The notes: generated by a model from the letters alone, not told the origin. A DNA stretch of 57,119 nucleotides from an uncultured Prevotellaceae bacterium (GCA_900320435.1 ONSH01000018.1:1-57119), one strand, 5' to 3'. Positions 17,216 to 26,762 are shown, counted from the stretch's first letter. Translations and numbers: made by a program.

Positions 17216-18768
17216 CAAAGCAAACGTTTCAAAAGAGAAGTGATGCTCACCTGATCCTCGATAATACCTCGTAACTCAGAGATTTTCACACGGCGCTGCT
17301 CCATGGTGTCGCGGTCGCGCAGAGTAACGGTATCATCCTGCATCGTCTGCTGGTCCACGGTGACGCAATAGGGACAACCGATGGCGTCCATACGGCGATA
17401 ACGCTTGCCAATCTGATCCTTTTCCTCATACTTACAATTGAAGTGGAAGCGGAGTTCGTTGATGATTTCCTGGGCCTTCTCGGGCATACCGTCCTTCTTG
17501 GTGAGGGGGAATACAGCCAACTTAACGGGCGCCAACGCTGCAGGCAGATGCAGGACGGTGCGCGTCTCGCCGTTGTCCAACTTCTGCTCCTCGAAGCTGT
17601 GGCACATGATGGAAAGGAACATGCGGTCCACACCGATGGATGTCTCGATGACAAAAGGCGTATAACTCTCGTTGGTCTCCGGATCGAAATATTCTATCTT
17701 CTTGCCGCTGTATTTGGCGTGACTCGAAAGATCAAAATTGGTGCGGGAATGAATTCCCTCCACCTCCTTGAAGCCAAAAGGCATACGGAACTCAATGTCG
17801 GTAGCAGCATTGGCGTAGTGAGCCAACTTGTCATGGTCGTGGAAACGGTAATTCTCTGCACCGAATCCGAGATTCTGATGCCACTTCATACGCGTCTCCT
17901 TCCACTTGGAGAACCACTCCAGCTCCGTACCGGGCTTTACAAAAAACTGCATCTCCATCTGCTCGAACTCCCTCATACGGAAGATGAACTGACGGGCCAC
18001 AATCTCGTTGCGGAATGCCTTACCAATCTGAGCGATGCCGAAAGGCAACTTCATGCGGCCGGTCTTCTGCACGTTGAGGTAGTTGACAAAGATACCCTGA
18101 GCAGTCTCGGGACGCAGGTAGATGGTGGAGGCACCTTCTGCAGCTGCACCCACCTCGGTTTTGAACATCAGGTTGAACTGACGCACGTCAGTCCAATTGC
18201 GCGTACCGGAAATGGGGCAAACAATCTCCTCGTCGAGGATGATTTGCTTCATGCCCTCAAGATCGATACCGCCGGGAGCATTCATCACCTGCTGGTAGCG
18301 CTCATGAAGAGCATCGCGCTTCTCCTGAGTCTCACGAACACGCTCCGAAGTCTCGCGATACTTAGCCTCGTCGAAACTGTCGCCGAAACGCTTACGAGCC
18401 TTCTCCACTTCCTTCTCAATCTTGTCGTCATACTTGGCAATCTGCTCCTCGATGAGCACATCCGCACGATAACGCTTCTTGGAATCGCGGTTGTCAATGA
18501 GAGGGTCGTTGAATGCATCCACGTGGCCGGAAGCCTTCCATGTTGTGGGATGCATGAAGATGGCAGCATCGATGCCCACAATGTTCTCGTGAAGCAGCAC
18601 CATAGACTGCCACCAATACTGCTTGATGTTGTTCTTCAACTCCACACCGTTCTGACCGTAGTCATACACGGCGCCGAGGCCGTCGTATATATCACTTGAG
18701 GGAAAAACAAATCCGTATTCTTTACAATGCGAAACTATTTTCTTAAAAACGTCTTCTTGCTGTGCCAT
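17215..18768 (-). CDS. glyS: Glycyl-tRNA synthetase, single-chain (alpha2) type
   Basis: 517 aa class II synthetase of the dimeric type. Motif 2 is 'FRNEIVARQFIFRMREFEQMEMQFFVKPG' (abridged), and motif 3 lies near 'IETSIGVDRMFLSIM'. The C-terminal anticodon-binding domain is 'PVKLAVFPLTKKDGMPEKAQEI' (abridged). It charges tRNA-Gly with glycine using ATP. First gene of an operon with FKBP, asd, antiporter and lolD; promoter at 18,797-18,804. Length is typical, slightly longer than the 460-aa Gram-positive forms because of an inserted helical region around residues 95-140. Confidence 0.97.
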   Translation of the reverse strand: MAQQEDVFKKIVSHCKEYGFVFPSSDIYDGLGAVYDYGQNGVELKNNIKQYWWQSMVLLHENIVGIDAAIFMHPTTWKASGHVDAFNDPLIDNRDSKKRYRADVLIEEQIAKYDDKIEKEVEKARKRFGDSFDEAKYRETSERVRETQEKRDALHERYQQVMNAPGGIDLEGMKQIILDEEIVCPISGTRNWTDVRQFNLMFKTEVGAAAEGASTIYLRPETAQGIFVNYLNVQKTGRMKLPFGIAQIGKAFRNEIVARQFIFRMREFEQMEMQFFVKPGTELEWFSKWKETRMKWHQNLGFGAENYRFHDHDKLAHYANAATDIEFRMPFGFKEVEGIHSRTNFDLSSHAKYSGKKIEYFDPETNESYTPFVIETSIGVDRMFLSIMCHSFEEQKLDNGETRTVLHLPAALAPVKLAVFPLTKKDGMPEKAQEIINELRFHFNCKYEEKDQIGKRYRRMDAIGCPYCVTVDQQTMQDDTVTLRDRDTMEQRRVKISELRGIIEDQVSITSLLKRLL

Positions 18769-18796
18769 TTTATGTGATTTTATAATTATTCGGGCG

Positions 18797-18804
18797 CAAA
18801 ATTA
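18797..18804 (-). promoter_or_regulatory. glyS operon promoter
   Basis: Minus-strand TAATTTTG, about 30 nt before the glyS start, fits the TAnnTTTG box. Confidence 0.65.
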
Positions 18805-18868
18805 CGAAAAAAAAAACAAATAAAGGGAAAAACCGCCCGACAACGAACAAGAAGTATCAACTTTTTTG

Positions 18869-18876
18869 TACCTTTG
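18869..18876 (+). promoter_or_regulatory. tRNA-Leu promoter
   Basis: TACCTTTG ends 23 nt before the mature tRNA 5' end, the spacing expected for a short 5' leader removed by RNase P. Confidence 0.8.
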
Positions 18877-18899
18877 TGAAGATTTTGCGGATTGAAGCT

Positions 18900-18981
18900 G
18901 CGGTTGTGGTGGAATTGGTAGACACGCCAGACTTAGGATCTGGTGCTTTCGAGCGTGAAGGTTCGAGTCCTTTCAGCCGTA
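18900..18981 (+). tRNA. tRNA-Leu (anticodon TAG)
   Basis: 82-nt class II tRNA. The acceptor arm GCGGTTG pairs with CAGCCGT (18,974-18,980, G-T at the first pair), with A as discriminator. The anticodon stem CCAGA/TCTGG encloses CTTAGGA with anticodon TAG. It has a long variable arm and the T-loop GTTCGAGTCC. It reads CUA and, by wobble, other CUN leucine codons. CCA is not encoded. The start codon of the next gene is only 10 nt beyond its 3' end. Confidence 0.95.
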
Positions 18982-18991
18982 CTTGGCAAAT

Positions 18992-20668
18992 ATGGATAAA
19001 AAAACAAAACACATGAAGGAAGGTGAAGGAAGAAATTCGTTCAGCGGTTCTTTAGGCTTTGTGCTTGCCGCAGCAGGATCTGCTGTAGGCCTGGGAAACA
19101 TTTGGCGCTTCCCTTATTTGGCCGCACGCGATGGCGGTGGTCTTTTTCTCCTGATTTACATCATCTTAGCAGTGACTTTCGGCTTCACACTGCTCATAAC
19201 AGAAGTGGCCATCGGCCGACGCACACAACAAGGTCCCCTCACGGCCTACGGCGTCATCAACAAGCGTTGGGCTTTTCTCGGCTGGCTGGCTTTCGTTGTA
19301 CCCTACATCATCTATCCCTACTACTGTGTCATTGGCGGATGGGTGCTGAAGTATTTTGCCACCTACCTGGCCTTTGACGGAGGACTGGCTGCCGACGACT
19401 CCTTCTTCGGGGGATTCATAACGGCGCAGTGGGAACCGCTAATTTTCACCATTTTCTTCTCGTTGATGTGTTTCTTTATCGTTTACCGAGGAGTTGAGAA
19501 AGGCATTGAGAAGTATTCCCGCATCATCATGCCGGCTCTCGTCATTATGGTGGCGAGCATCTGCGTCTACAGTCTTTTCATCTCCAACACCGATGCCAAC
19601 GGAGAGACACGCACAGGTCTGGAAGGAGCTGCCGTTTATTTCATTCCCAATTTTGAGGGACTGACGTTGCGCCGTTTTATGATGATTTGTCTTGACGCCA
19701 TGGGCCAGCTTTTCTATTCACTCTCCATAGCGATGGGTATCATGGTGGCCTACGGCTCATACATGAAGAAAACGGTGAATCTCGGACAAGCCGTGGACCG
19801 CATTGAGATTTTCGACACCCTGATAGCTATCCTCGCAGGACTCATGATTATCCCTGTAGTGTATGTCTTCATGGGAACGGAGGGCATGAAGGCCGGCCCC
19901 GGATTGATGTTTATTGCTCTGCCCAAGGTTTTCGACAGTCTCGGTGTATTTGGCATGGTGATAGGCATGGTGTTCTTCCTCATGGTGTTGTTTGCCGCTC
20001 TGACAAGTGCGGTTTCCATTTTGGAAGCCATCGTAACAAGTGTAAAGGACAAGTTCGGGTGGACGCGCAGCAAGTCGGTCATCATCATGGCAGGAACAGG
20101 ATTTGTGTGGTCAACGGTAGTATGTCTGGGTTATAATGTGTGGTATTTCGAACTGCCCCTACCCAATGGCGCCACGGCTCAGATTTTGGACATCTTCGAC
20201 TATGTCAGCAATAATGTGTTCATGCCCATTCTGGCCATCCTTACATGCATCCTCATCGGATGGGTAGCCAAACCTAGATTGCTGGTCGGAGAGATGCGTC
20301 TCAATGGCTACAAGTTCCGTCGCAAGACAATGTATCTGGTCATGCTCAAATACGTGGCTCCGATATTGTTAACGGTTCTGCTCGTTTCTGCATTTTCTTC
20401 CTATAGTTTCTCCAGTATTCTGCATGGCGTTTCAGATATTGCAGGATTTATAGGCGGAATTCCCCAACTTCTTTCCAGCATGTCTCCCACAACGGCGTTT
20501 GCTACTGTGGTAGCCTCTCTTTCCGTGACGATAACCCTCTTTGTGATGGTAGCGATAATGGCTCAACGCCGCAACCGGAATATAGCCGGCTGGCTGGCTT
20601 TGAGTCTCATCGGCAGCCCGTTACTTATGGTGATCATACTTTTTGCGATAGGCAAGAATAAGCAGTAA
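18992..20668 (+). CDS. Neurotransmitter:sodium symporter (NSS/SNF) family transporter
   Basis: 558 aa with about 12 TM helices. The TM1 signature 'LGFVLAAAGSAVGLGNIWRFPY' (abridged) is the unwound helix that binds Na+ and substrate in LeuT. The family imports amino acids or related compounds with Na+; the substrate cannot be read from the sequence. ATG 18,992 is chosen: an in-frame TTG at 18,983 lies against the tRNA end, and an ATG at 19,013 would also keep TM1. The gene follows tRNA-Leu with 10 nt between, so both are probably made as one transcript cleaved at the tRNA 3' end. A perfect 16-bp terminator follows. Confidence 0.93.
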   Translation: MDKKTKHMKEGEGRNSFSGSLGFVLAAAGSAVGLGNIWRFPYLAARDGGGLFLLIYIILAVTFGFTLLITEVAIGRRTQQGPLTAYGVINKRWAFLGWLAFVVPYIIYPYYCVIGGWVLKYFATYLAFDGGLAADDSFFGGFITAQWEPLIFTIFFSLMCFFIVYRGVEKGIEKYSRIIMPALVIMVASICVYSLFISNTDANGETRTGLEGAAVYFIPNFEGLTLRRFMMICLDAMGQLFYSLSIAMGIMVAYGSYMKKTVNLGQAVDRIEIFDTLIAILAGLMIIPVVYVFMGTEGMKAGPGLMFIALPKVFDSLGVFGMVIGMVFFLMVLFAALTSAVSILEAIVTSVKDKFGWTRSKSVIIMAGTGFVWSTVVCLGYNVWYFELPLPNGATAQILDIFDYVSNNVFMPILAILTCILIGWVAKPRLLVGEMRLNGYKFRRKTMYLVMLKYVAPILLTVLLVSAFSSYSFSSILHGVSDIAGFIGGIPQLLSSMSPTTAFATVVASLSVTITLFVMVAIMAQRRNRNIAGWLALSLIGSPLLMVIILFAIGKNKQ

Positions 20669-20702
20669 GAACTGAGATTACAAGTATAAAGGTAATGACG
20701 CA

Positions 20703-20738
20703 AAAAGAGAGCGTGTCGGTTTCGACACGCTCTCTTTT
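20703..20738. terminator. Strong terminator after the NSS transporter
   Basis: A perfect 16-bp stem (20,703-20,718 with 20,723-20,738), loop GTTT, flanked by A and T runs. It lies between convergent genes, so it can act on both strands. Confidence 0.95.
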
Positions 20739-20755
20739 GTATTCAATCGACGTGA

Positions 20756-21909
20756 TTAGTATGCCTTGATACGATAAATGAGACTCAACTCAATACGGTC
20801 GCGATTGAAATCATCAAGAGCTGCATTGGTGTATTGCGTGGTCTTGCCGATGTAAGCTAAAGAGATGCGGGCATCCTGGGTGAGATCGGGAATCCACTGC
20901 ACGGCAGCCTGATAACCGATATTGGTCCGATAGCCGGTGAAAGCAGGATCGGCAGAGCTGGATGCGGTTTCATAACGCACACCGGCCGTCAGATTCCAGT
21001 GAGGCGTGGGCTGATAGCAACCGTCAAAAAGCACGCTGTGGTAGCGCGTATCACGAGCCAACGTGGTGGTGCCAAGCGCCTTCGTCATATCGGAAGACAC
21101 TATCTTATGGTGATCCACATCTTCCCAGGCACCATAGTAGTCGAGAATCAATTGCCACTTCTTCATATTCAACTTCGTGCCCGACCGAGATTGTTCTGCA
21201 CCTCACTGAGCAGGGTGTATGACCAAAGCGTTTGCAACTTGCCGCCAAAGAAGCTGCCCGACCAACAGGCAGTTGCACCCAAGGGAAAATGAGACGATTT
21301 AATCGTTGGATCCTCAAAATAATAATCATTGGTACGATCATTGTTGGCATTGTGCAAGCTTAAATACATGGTGTGATCTTGGGTTATCTTACAACTGCCT
21401 TGCATACCCAAATGGAAGCCGTCGATGCCGGTCAACCAATCGCAAAACTCCAAAACCTGAATAGGGTTGTCATCATACTGATAACCACCGAGAGCCACGC
21501 CCTCTTTACCGGCAGTAAGTTCGAAACGATCGTTGAACTTGTAACGTATCATCATGAAGTCGATGTTGTTGCTAAAGTTGTCACTCTGCTGCACACCGGG
21601 ACGGTTAAGACGATAACGGAAGCGGTAGCCCCAATGCTTGGTGATGTTGCCCAACATCTCAAAACGGAGCTGCCGACCGACAAAAGAGGCGCCCGAATCA
21701 TCACCGTTGAAACGGTCCTGGAAAGACAAATGAGTGTTGAAATAGATACTGATGGCCTCCGTCTTCTTCTCCAGTTTGAAGATGCGCTCTGCCAGTGAGA
21801 GCGTATTTTCCGAATCCGTACCCAAACCGAGGATATTACCTTGCGCCGCAACTTCCGTACAACACATCAAAGCAGAGAATACTGCTGTAACGACAAGAAT
21901 TTTCTTCAT
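20756..21909 (-). pseudogene. Porin, phosphate-selective porin O/P-like, interrupted by a frameshift
   Basis: Two overlapping reading frames form one beta-barrel protein. The first (start ATG 21,909, signal peptide 'MKKILVVTAVFSALMCCTEVAAQ' in abridged form, body to about 21,180) ends prematurely after 'SEVQNNLGRARS'. The second continues with 'LNMKKWQLILDYYGAWEDVDHH' (abridged) to the C-terminal 'RIELSLIYRIKAY', which ends in an aromatic residue like a true outer-membrane strand. The break is a one-base loss near 21,178-21,187; restoring one base would give about 383 aa, a normal length. Its coiled-coil start ('LSLAERIFKLEKKTEAISIYFN', abridged) and barrel suit an O/P-like porin. It may be a real lesion or a sequencing error. 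Confidence 0.8.
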
Positions 21910-21985
21910 TATTGTATCGCGATTATTTCGCATTATTTATTGGATTAAACAATATTTTTTATCACCATTTTTTCAAAGTGGGTTA

Positions 21986-21993
21986 CAAAGATA
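21986..21993 (-). promoter_or_regulatory. Porin promoter
   Basis: Minus-strand TATCTTTG, about 75 nt before the porin start. Confidence 0.75.
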
Positions 21994-22074
21994 GTTAATT
22001 TTCCTTAACCACCAAAATGTTTAAGCCAAAAAAGTAGATTGTACGCCTATTTTTCCCGATTGAGGTATAAAAAG

Positions 22075-23118
22075 TTACTCAATAAGCGTCAAAGCCGTCT
22101 CTATCATGGAATCTTTGCCCTCTTTGGCTTTTTCATCATCCAAAGAGCAAAAAACATCAGGACTGATGCCATGTTCCACCACTTCTCCCTGCGCGTCGTA
22201 TTGAGGACAGGCCGAAAAGCGAACGCCCCATCCGCAAGGCAGCTCTGCATTGAAAGGCATGCCGCCTCCCCCACCCGTGCAGTCTCCGGCCACAATGACA
22301 TTGGGAGCATGTTTCATGTTGCGCACGAAAGTGTTGGCGGCGGAATAGCAACTGCGATTGGTCAGCACAACGACGGGACGCAGCCAACATATGTAGTCGG
22401 GCGGAGTGATGTATTCGGGCTCCAACGACGAGAAATCGTCCCATCCCTTGCCGGTCTTGTGGGACATGTAACCCACATGAGTCTTCTTCTCGAAGAAATG
22501 AGAAGACAGGATGTCACAATTGTCCAGCTGACCGCCTCCGTTGCCGCGAATATCCAAAATGATGCCCTTGCATTTAATAAAATAGTAGAGCACCTCGTTG
22601 ATGCAACTGTGGCTGACTGCAGAAGAGAACGATTCGTAGACCACATAACCCACACTGTCCTTCACCGTCTGTCCCTCCTTGTCGACACGTTCCCGCTCCA
22701 GAATCCTGTATTTGAGACCGCCGGCTATTTTATACTTAGTGCCGAGATAACTCTCGCGCAGCTCTATGTCGAGATTTTTGGGATAGTCTTCCTTCCACGA
22801 CCAGTTGCGCCCCACATCAGCCGTAGAATAGAGGTTCACATGTCCGTCTTTGAGCTCCGAAAGCATCGCCGCACAATGGTCAAAGAGATTGTATGCATTC
22901 ATTGTATCCAGCCTCGCAGCGAGATAGCGGCCCCTCACCTCCTTCCAATCTACGCCGAGCGTCTGCTTCTTGTAGGTCAGGAAGCAGTAGTGCTCGTCTA
23001 TCAACTGCCAAAGGGCCTCGACATTACCGACATAGGTATTCTCAAACGGCTCTTCGCTGACACAGCCCCCAAGCAGAAGCGTCAGACTCGTTATCCATAT
23101 CGTCAGTCTTGCCTTCAT
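22075..23118 (-). CDS. S41-family peptidase lipoprotein
   Basis: 347 aa. Lipobox LLGGC (Cys19). The S41 (C-terminal processing/tricorn-like) fold shows in 'LSELKDGHVNLYS', 'KGIILDIRGNGGGQLDN' (the conserved DxRGNGGG turn) and 'VVVLTNRSCYSAANTFV', where the serine of 'CYSAAN' is the likely nucleophile. 'VVEHGISPDVFCSLD' matches the family's C-terminal 'GI.PD' segment. No PDZ domain is visible, as in many Bacteroidota surface S41 proteins. It is probably anchored in the periplasm or outer membrane. It overlaps the DUF3316 stop by 4 nt and is the last gene of the parC operon. The target is unknown. Confidence 0.9.
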   Translation of the reverse strand: MKARLTIWITSLTLLLGGCVSEEPFENTYVGNVEALWQLIDEHYCFLTYKKQTLGVDWKEVRGRYLAARLDTMNAYNLFDHCAAMLSELKDGHVNLYSTADVGRNWSWKEDYPKNLDIELRESYLGTKYKIAGGLKYRILERERVDKEGQTVKDSVGYVVYESFSSAVSHSCINEVLYYFIKCKGIILDIRGNGGGQLDNCDILSSHFFEKKTHVGYMSHKTGKGWDDFSSLEPEYITPPDYICWLRPVVVLTNRSCYSAANTFVRNMKHAPNVIVAGDCTGGGGGMPFNAELPCGWGVRFSACPQYDAQGEVVEHGISPDVFCSLDDEKAKEGKDSMIETALTLIE

Positions 23119-23888
23119 CTGATTTTAACCAATGAAAATCTGCGCACGAAACCAATCATGCCCGTATGCCCCCAGTCATGCCACTTGAGGTCGTTAACCG
23201 ACTGCTGACGTATGTCGTTGGCATAAGCCACACGCAGATAGAAGTTCTTGAAAGGAATGTCGAGCGACAGTTGCTGCCGCAGATTCAGTCCGTTGCCGAA
23301 CCACAGAGGCTTGAAGCATCCGCTCATGCCGTACTCCGACATTTCATAATAACTCTGTCCGTATTCCGGCGAAAAGAGCACACCGATGACCGGCACATCA
23401 GCTTTGTAGTCCACGCGCCAGGTGCGTCCCCAAAGGGGGAACGAATAACGCGCGCCCACAGTGGCGGAGAAACGGATGTTGGCGTGTGCATTGGCAGGGT
23501 TGTTGGTGTTGTTCTCATTGTAGAGTACACCGGCATACAGACCACCCAAGGCGCCGAGCGTGAGACGCAAATTTTCTGTGGGACGCCACCTATAGTGCCA
23601 TCCGGCATCCACACTCACACCGCCTCCGAGCATACGGGGTTTGGACATCACGGTGCCGACGGCGTTGGTTTTGGAGAACTGGCCCTGAACCTGACACAAA
23701 AAACCGCTCTCGCGCTCCGTCATCCAAAACATCGAAAGCTGCCAACCCGAGTATTTGAGCGGCGAGAGATAGGTGTCCTGCACACGGATGCCGCCGAAGC
23801 CCAGCTGAAAAGTATTCTCACGCACCTGTGAGCGGAGCGGAAACACCGACAGCACACAGAGGGTGATAATCACCCCTTTCTTAATCAA
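23115..23888 (-). CDS. DUF3316-like outer-membrane beta-barrel protein
   Basis: About 257 aa from the preferred TTG at 23,888 (MIKKGVIITLCVLSVFPLRSQ in abridged form, a normal signal peptide); a GTG at 23,873 is an alternative. Longer upstream starts lie inside parC and lack a signal sequence. The body has alternating strands ('WQLSMFWMTERESGFLCQVQG', abridged; 'LRLTLGALGGLYAGVLYNENN', abridged; 'KNFYLRVAYANDI') and resembles DUF3316 of Bacteroidales. It overlaps parC by 8 nt and the S41 peptidase by 4 nt, so all three are translationally coupled. Function unknown. Confidence 0.75.
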   Translation of the reverse strand: MIKKGVIITLCVLSVFPLRSQVRENTFQLGFGGIRVQDTYLSPLKYSGWQLSMFWMTERESGFLCQVQGQFSKTNAVGTVMSKPRMLGGGVSVDAGWHYRWRPTENLRLTLGALGGLYAGVLYNENNTNNPANAHANIRFSATVGARYSFPLWGRTWRVDYKADVPVIGVLFSPEYGQSYYEMSEYGMSGCFKPLWFGNGLNLRQQLSLDIPFKNFYLRVAYANDIRQQSVNDLKWHDWGHTGMIGFVRRFSLVKIR

Positions 23889-26541
23889 AGTCGAGATGCA
23901 TCTGGCCATTGAGCTGGTCTCTAACGTCCTCCTGACTCTCCGCGTCCTCGACATATTCAGCCTCTTCGTCGTCTTCAGCCTGAAACTCGGACACCTGCGG
24001 CGCTTCCGGCACACGCAAGGGTTCCAACTCCTCCACGCGCGCCACCTTGAAGGTGGTGATGCGCTTGCCCTTGGCCTTCGTGCTCTTGACGGCGATGAAG
24101 GGCTCGGCCTCCAACTCTATAGGCTCGCGGAAGTCGTCCGGCGCTCCCATAATCACCTTCAGGCGGGCGTAAGGCGTATCGGTCAGAAGGAGCAGGCGGT
24201 TGTCGGGGTTCTCCCCCATGAATGTTTGCTTCTTCTTTGTAGCCTCCAGGACGAAGCGCTTGATATAGCAGAAACCGTTTTGATCCACATCCAGAAGCAC
24301 GGCCGTCCACACTTTGCTTTCGTTGTATTTTTCGATACGGATCACGTCGTCCTCAAAATGCACGTTCAAATCGAAGCCTGTAAGATAGAACTCGCCGTTG
24401 GAGCGAATAACCAGAATCTGATCGTCGCTCTGGAATTCGCCAAGACACGTGCCCTGCTCATCGTAGTTGAGACGGTTGACGTCCTTGTCGTACCACACTT
24501 TGCGACCGCCCAAGGTGCTGCCGCCCTGACTCTTGAGCAGGATGCGTGCGATGTCGTTCTTCGATAGCAGATTACCCTGCGAAGCGCGTCCTTTGATAGC
24601 CAGCTGCGAGAAGTCGTAGTCGAAGAACACCTTCTTCAGGCGCGGATTGGGTTTGAGAATCACCTTGATGATTTCCGCCTCGCCGTTGGCGTTGCTGGTG
24701 AAGTAGTTTACGCGGCTCTTGGGTGTGCCTTTCGTCACATCGTATTCCTTGTCGCGCGTCACACCGGTGACGTTGAAGCGCTTCACATAATAGTTGCCGC
24801 CCCGACCGTCGCGATAGACGCAGTTGTAGATGGTGCGGGCGTCGTTTTTCTTGAACACGGCCACATGGATAATCTCCGCCTTGCGGCCCTCGTTCTTCGA
24901 CTTCTCCGTCTCGCCCACGAAGAGTTTATCCTGCACGCGCACCACCTTATAGGTGCCGTCGCGGTAGAAGAGAATCACGTCGTCGATATCGGAACAGTTG
25001 CAGATGTATTCGTCCTTCTTCAGTCCGGTGCCGATGAAGCCCTCCTCGCGGTTGATGTAGAGCTTCTGGTTGGCCTCCACCACTTTGGCGGCAGAGATGG
25101 TGTCGAAGCTCTTGATCTCCGTCAGACGCGGATGGTCTTTGCCGTATTTCTCGCGTATGTAGTCGAACCACTCGCAGGTGACGTCCACCATATGGGCCAG
25201 TTCGCGGTCTATCTTCTTGATTTCGTCCTTGATGGCGGCAATGTGCTCCTCCGCCTTGTCCTTGTTGAACTTGAGGATGCGGGCCATGCGGATTTCCATC
25301 AGGCGCAGGATGTCTTCCTTCGTCACCTCACGCACCATCTTCGGATACCAGGGCGTCAGACGCTCGTCGATCCACTCGCAGGCTTCGTCCATCGTCTTGG
25401 CCTGCTCAAACTGACGGTCCTTGTAGATGCGCTCCTCGATGAAGATCTGCTCCAGAGAAGCGAAATGCAGTTGCTCCGTAAGCTCTCCCTTGCGAATGAG
25501 ACGCTCCTGCTTGAGCAGATTGAGCGTGTTGTCCACGCTGCGCTTGAGCACGTCGCTCACGGTGAGGAACATCGGCTTGCGGTCGTCGATGACGCAGCAG
25601 TTGGGCGAGATGCTCTCCTCGCAGTCGGTGCACGCATAGAGGGCGTCAATAGTCTTGTCGCTCGAAGCCCCCGGCTGCAGATGCACCAGGATTTCCACCG
25701 TAGCTGCCGTCATGTCCTCCACTTTGCGCACCTTGATTTTGCCCTTCTCCGCGGCCTTCAGTATGCTGTCGATGAAGGTGGAGGGCTTGGAGGCCGTGCC
25801 GGTGGTCTTGCCGAAAGGCAGCTCCGTGATGGCCAGCGTCTTGCTGTCGCGCTTCTCTATCTTGGCGCGCACTCTGACCACGCCGCCGCGCTGTCCGTCG
25901 TTGTAGCGCGACACATCGATGGAGCCGCCTGTGGGAAAATCGGGATAGAGATGAAACTCTTCCCCACGCAGATATTTCACGGCAGCCTCGCAGATTTCAC
26001 CCACATTGTGGGGCAGTATTTTGCACGACAGACCTACGGCGATGCCTTCGGCGCCCTGCGCCAACAGCAGCGGGAACTTCACCGGCAATGCTATAGGCTC
26101 TTTGTTGCGGCCGTCGTAGGAGAGTTTCCACTCCGTCGTCTTGGGATTGAACACCACGTCGAGCGCAAACTTAGACAGACGCGCCTCGATATAACGTCCG
26201 GCGGCAGCGTCGTCGCCGGTGAGGATGTTGCCCCAGTTACCCTGACAGTCGATCAGCAGATCCTTCTGCCCCAACTGCACCAGTGCGTCTTTGATGCTGG
26301 CGTCGCCGTGAGGATGAAACTGCATCGTGTGTCCCACGATGTTGGCCACCTTGTTGTAACGGCCGTCGTCCATTCGCTTCATCGAATGGAGAATGCGTCG
26401 CTGCACGGGCTTGAATCCGTCCTGAAGATGAGGCACCGCACGCTCCAGTATCACGTATGAAGCGTAGTCCAGAAACCAGTTCTGGTACATTTGGTTCAAA
26501 TGGTGTGTCAGTCCGTCCTGTGGTTGCACGTTATCTGCCAT
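23881..26541 (-). CDS. parC: DNA topoisomerase IV subunit A
   Basis: 886 aa from ATG 26,541. It is the cleavage-rejoining subunit that decatenates chromosomes with ParE. The N-terminal 'LDYASYVILERAVPHLQDGFKPVQRRIL' (abridged) leads into the winged-helix domain, and the catalytic tyrosine lies in 'AAAGRYIEARLSKFA'. A coiled-coil tower spans about residues 360-500, and the C-terminal part has beta-pinwheel-like blades. An upstream in-frame Met at 26,640 is rejected because the promoter box (26,561-26,568) lies between it and 26,541. The acidic tail 'DDEEAEYVEDAESQEDV' is common. The parE gene is not in view. First gene of the operon with DUF3316 and S41. Confidence 0.95.
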   Translation of the reverse strand: MADNVQPQDGLTHHLNQMYQNWFLDYASYVILERAVPHLQDGFKPVQRRILHSMKRMDDGRYNKVANIVGHTMQFHPHGDASIKDALVQLGQKDLLIDCQGNWGNILTGDDAAAGRYIEARLSKFALDVVFNPKTTEWKLSYDGRNKEPIALPVKFPLLLAQGAEGIAVGLSCKILPHNVGEICEAAVKYLRGEEFHLYPDFPTGGSIDVSRYNDGQRGGVVRVRAKIEKRDSKTLAITELPFGKTTGTASKPSTFIDSILKAAEKGKIKVRKVEDMTAATVEILVHLQPGASSDKTIDALYACTDCEESISPNCCVIDDRKPMFLTVSDVLKRSVDNTLNLLKQERLIRKGELTEQLHFASLEQIFIEERIYKDRQFEQAKTMDEACEWIDERLTPWYPKMVREVTKEDILRLMEIRMARILKFNKDKAEEHIAAIKDEIKKIDRELAHMVDVTCEWFDYIREKYGKDHPRLTEIKSFDTISAAKVVEANQKLYINREEGFIGTGLKKDEYICNCSDIDDVILFYRDGTYKVVRVQDKLFVGETEKSKNEGRKAEIIHVAVFKKNDARTIYNCVYRDGRGGNYYVKRFNVTGVTRDKEYDVTKGTPKSRVNYFTSNANGEAEIIKVILKPNPRLKKVFFDYDFSQLAIKGRASQGNLLSKNDIARILLKSQGGSTLGGRKVWYDKDVNRLNYDEQGTCLGEFQSDDQILVIRSNGEFYLTGFDLNVHFEDDVIRIEKYNESKVWTAVLLDVDQNGFCYIKRFVLEATKKKQTFMGENPDNRLLLLTDTPYARLKVIMGAPDDFREPIELEAEPFIAVKSTKAKGKRITTFKVARVEELEPLRVPEAPQVSEFQAEDDEEAEYVEDAESQEDVRDQLNGQMHLDFD

Positions 26542-26560
26542 AAATCTGTCCTTTTCCCCG

Positions 26561-26568
26561 CAAAAATA
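26561..26568 (-). promoter_or_regulatory. parC promoter
   Basis: Minus-strand TATTTTTG fits TAnnTTTG and leaves a 5' UTR of only about 15 nt. It decides the parC start at 26,541. Confidence 0.65.
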
Positions 26569-26671
26569 CGAATTTTCCGCGAAACGGCCAAAAATATCAT
26601 CATTTTTGCTTTTCTCTTTATCTGCTTTGCTCGCTTGCACTCGCTTTGCACCTTATATATTTATAACGGAA

Positions 26672-26696
26672 GAAGCCCCGCACCTGGCGGGACTTC
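26672..26696 (-). terminator. Terminator after the giant surface protein
   Basis: A 10-bp stem (26,672-26,681 with 26,687-26,696) that is fully paired only in the minus-strand RNA (U-G where the plus strand has C-A), followed by a short U-rich stretch. It lies about 70 nt after the stop codon. Confidence 0.65.
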
Positions 26697-26762
26697 CTCT
26701 TTAGAATGTCTTTCACTCCCCCGCTCCCGATTGGAAGCGGAGGAGGAAAGTGATGAACACGT

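Noticed and set aside
26541..26640. Longer N-terminus for ParC (33 extra residues)
   Set aside because: The promoter box lies downstream of that start, and the added residues are low in conservation and charged or aromatic at random.
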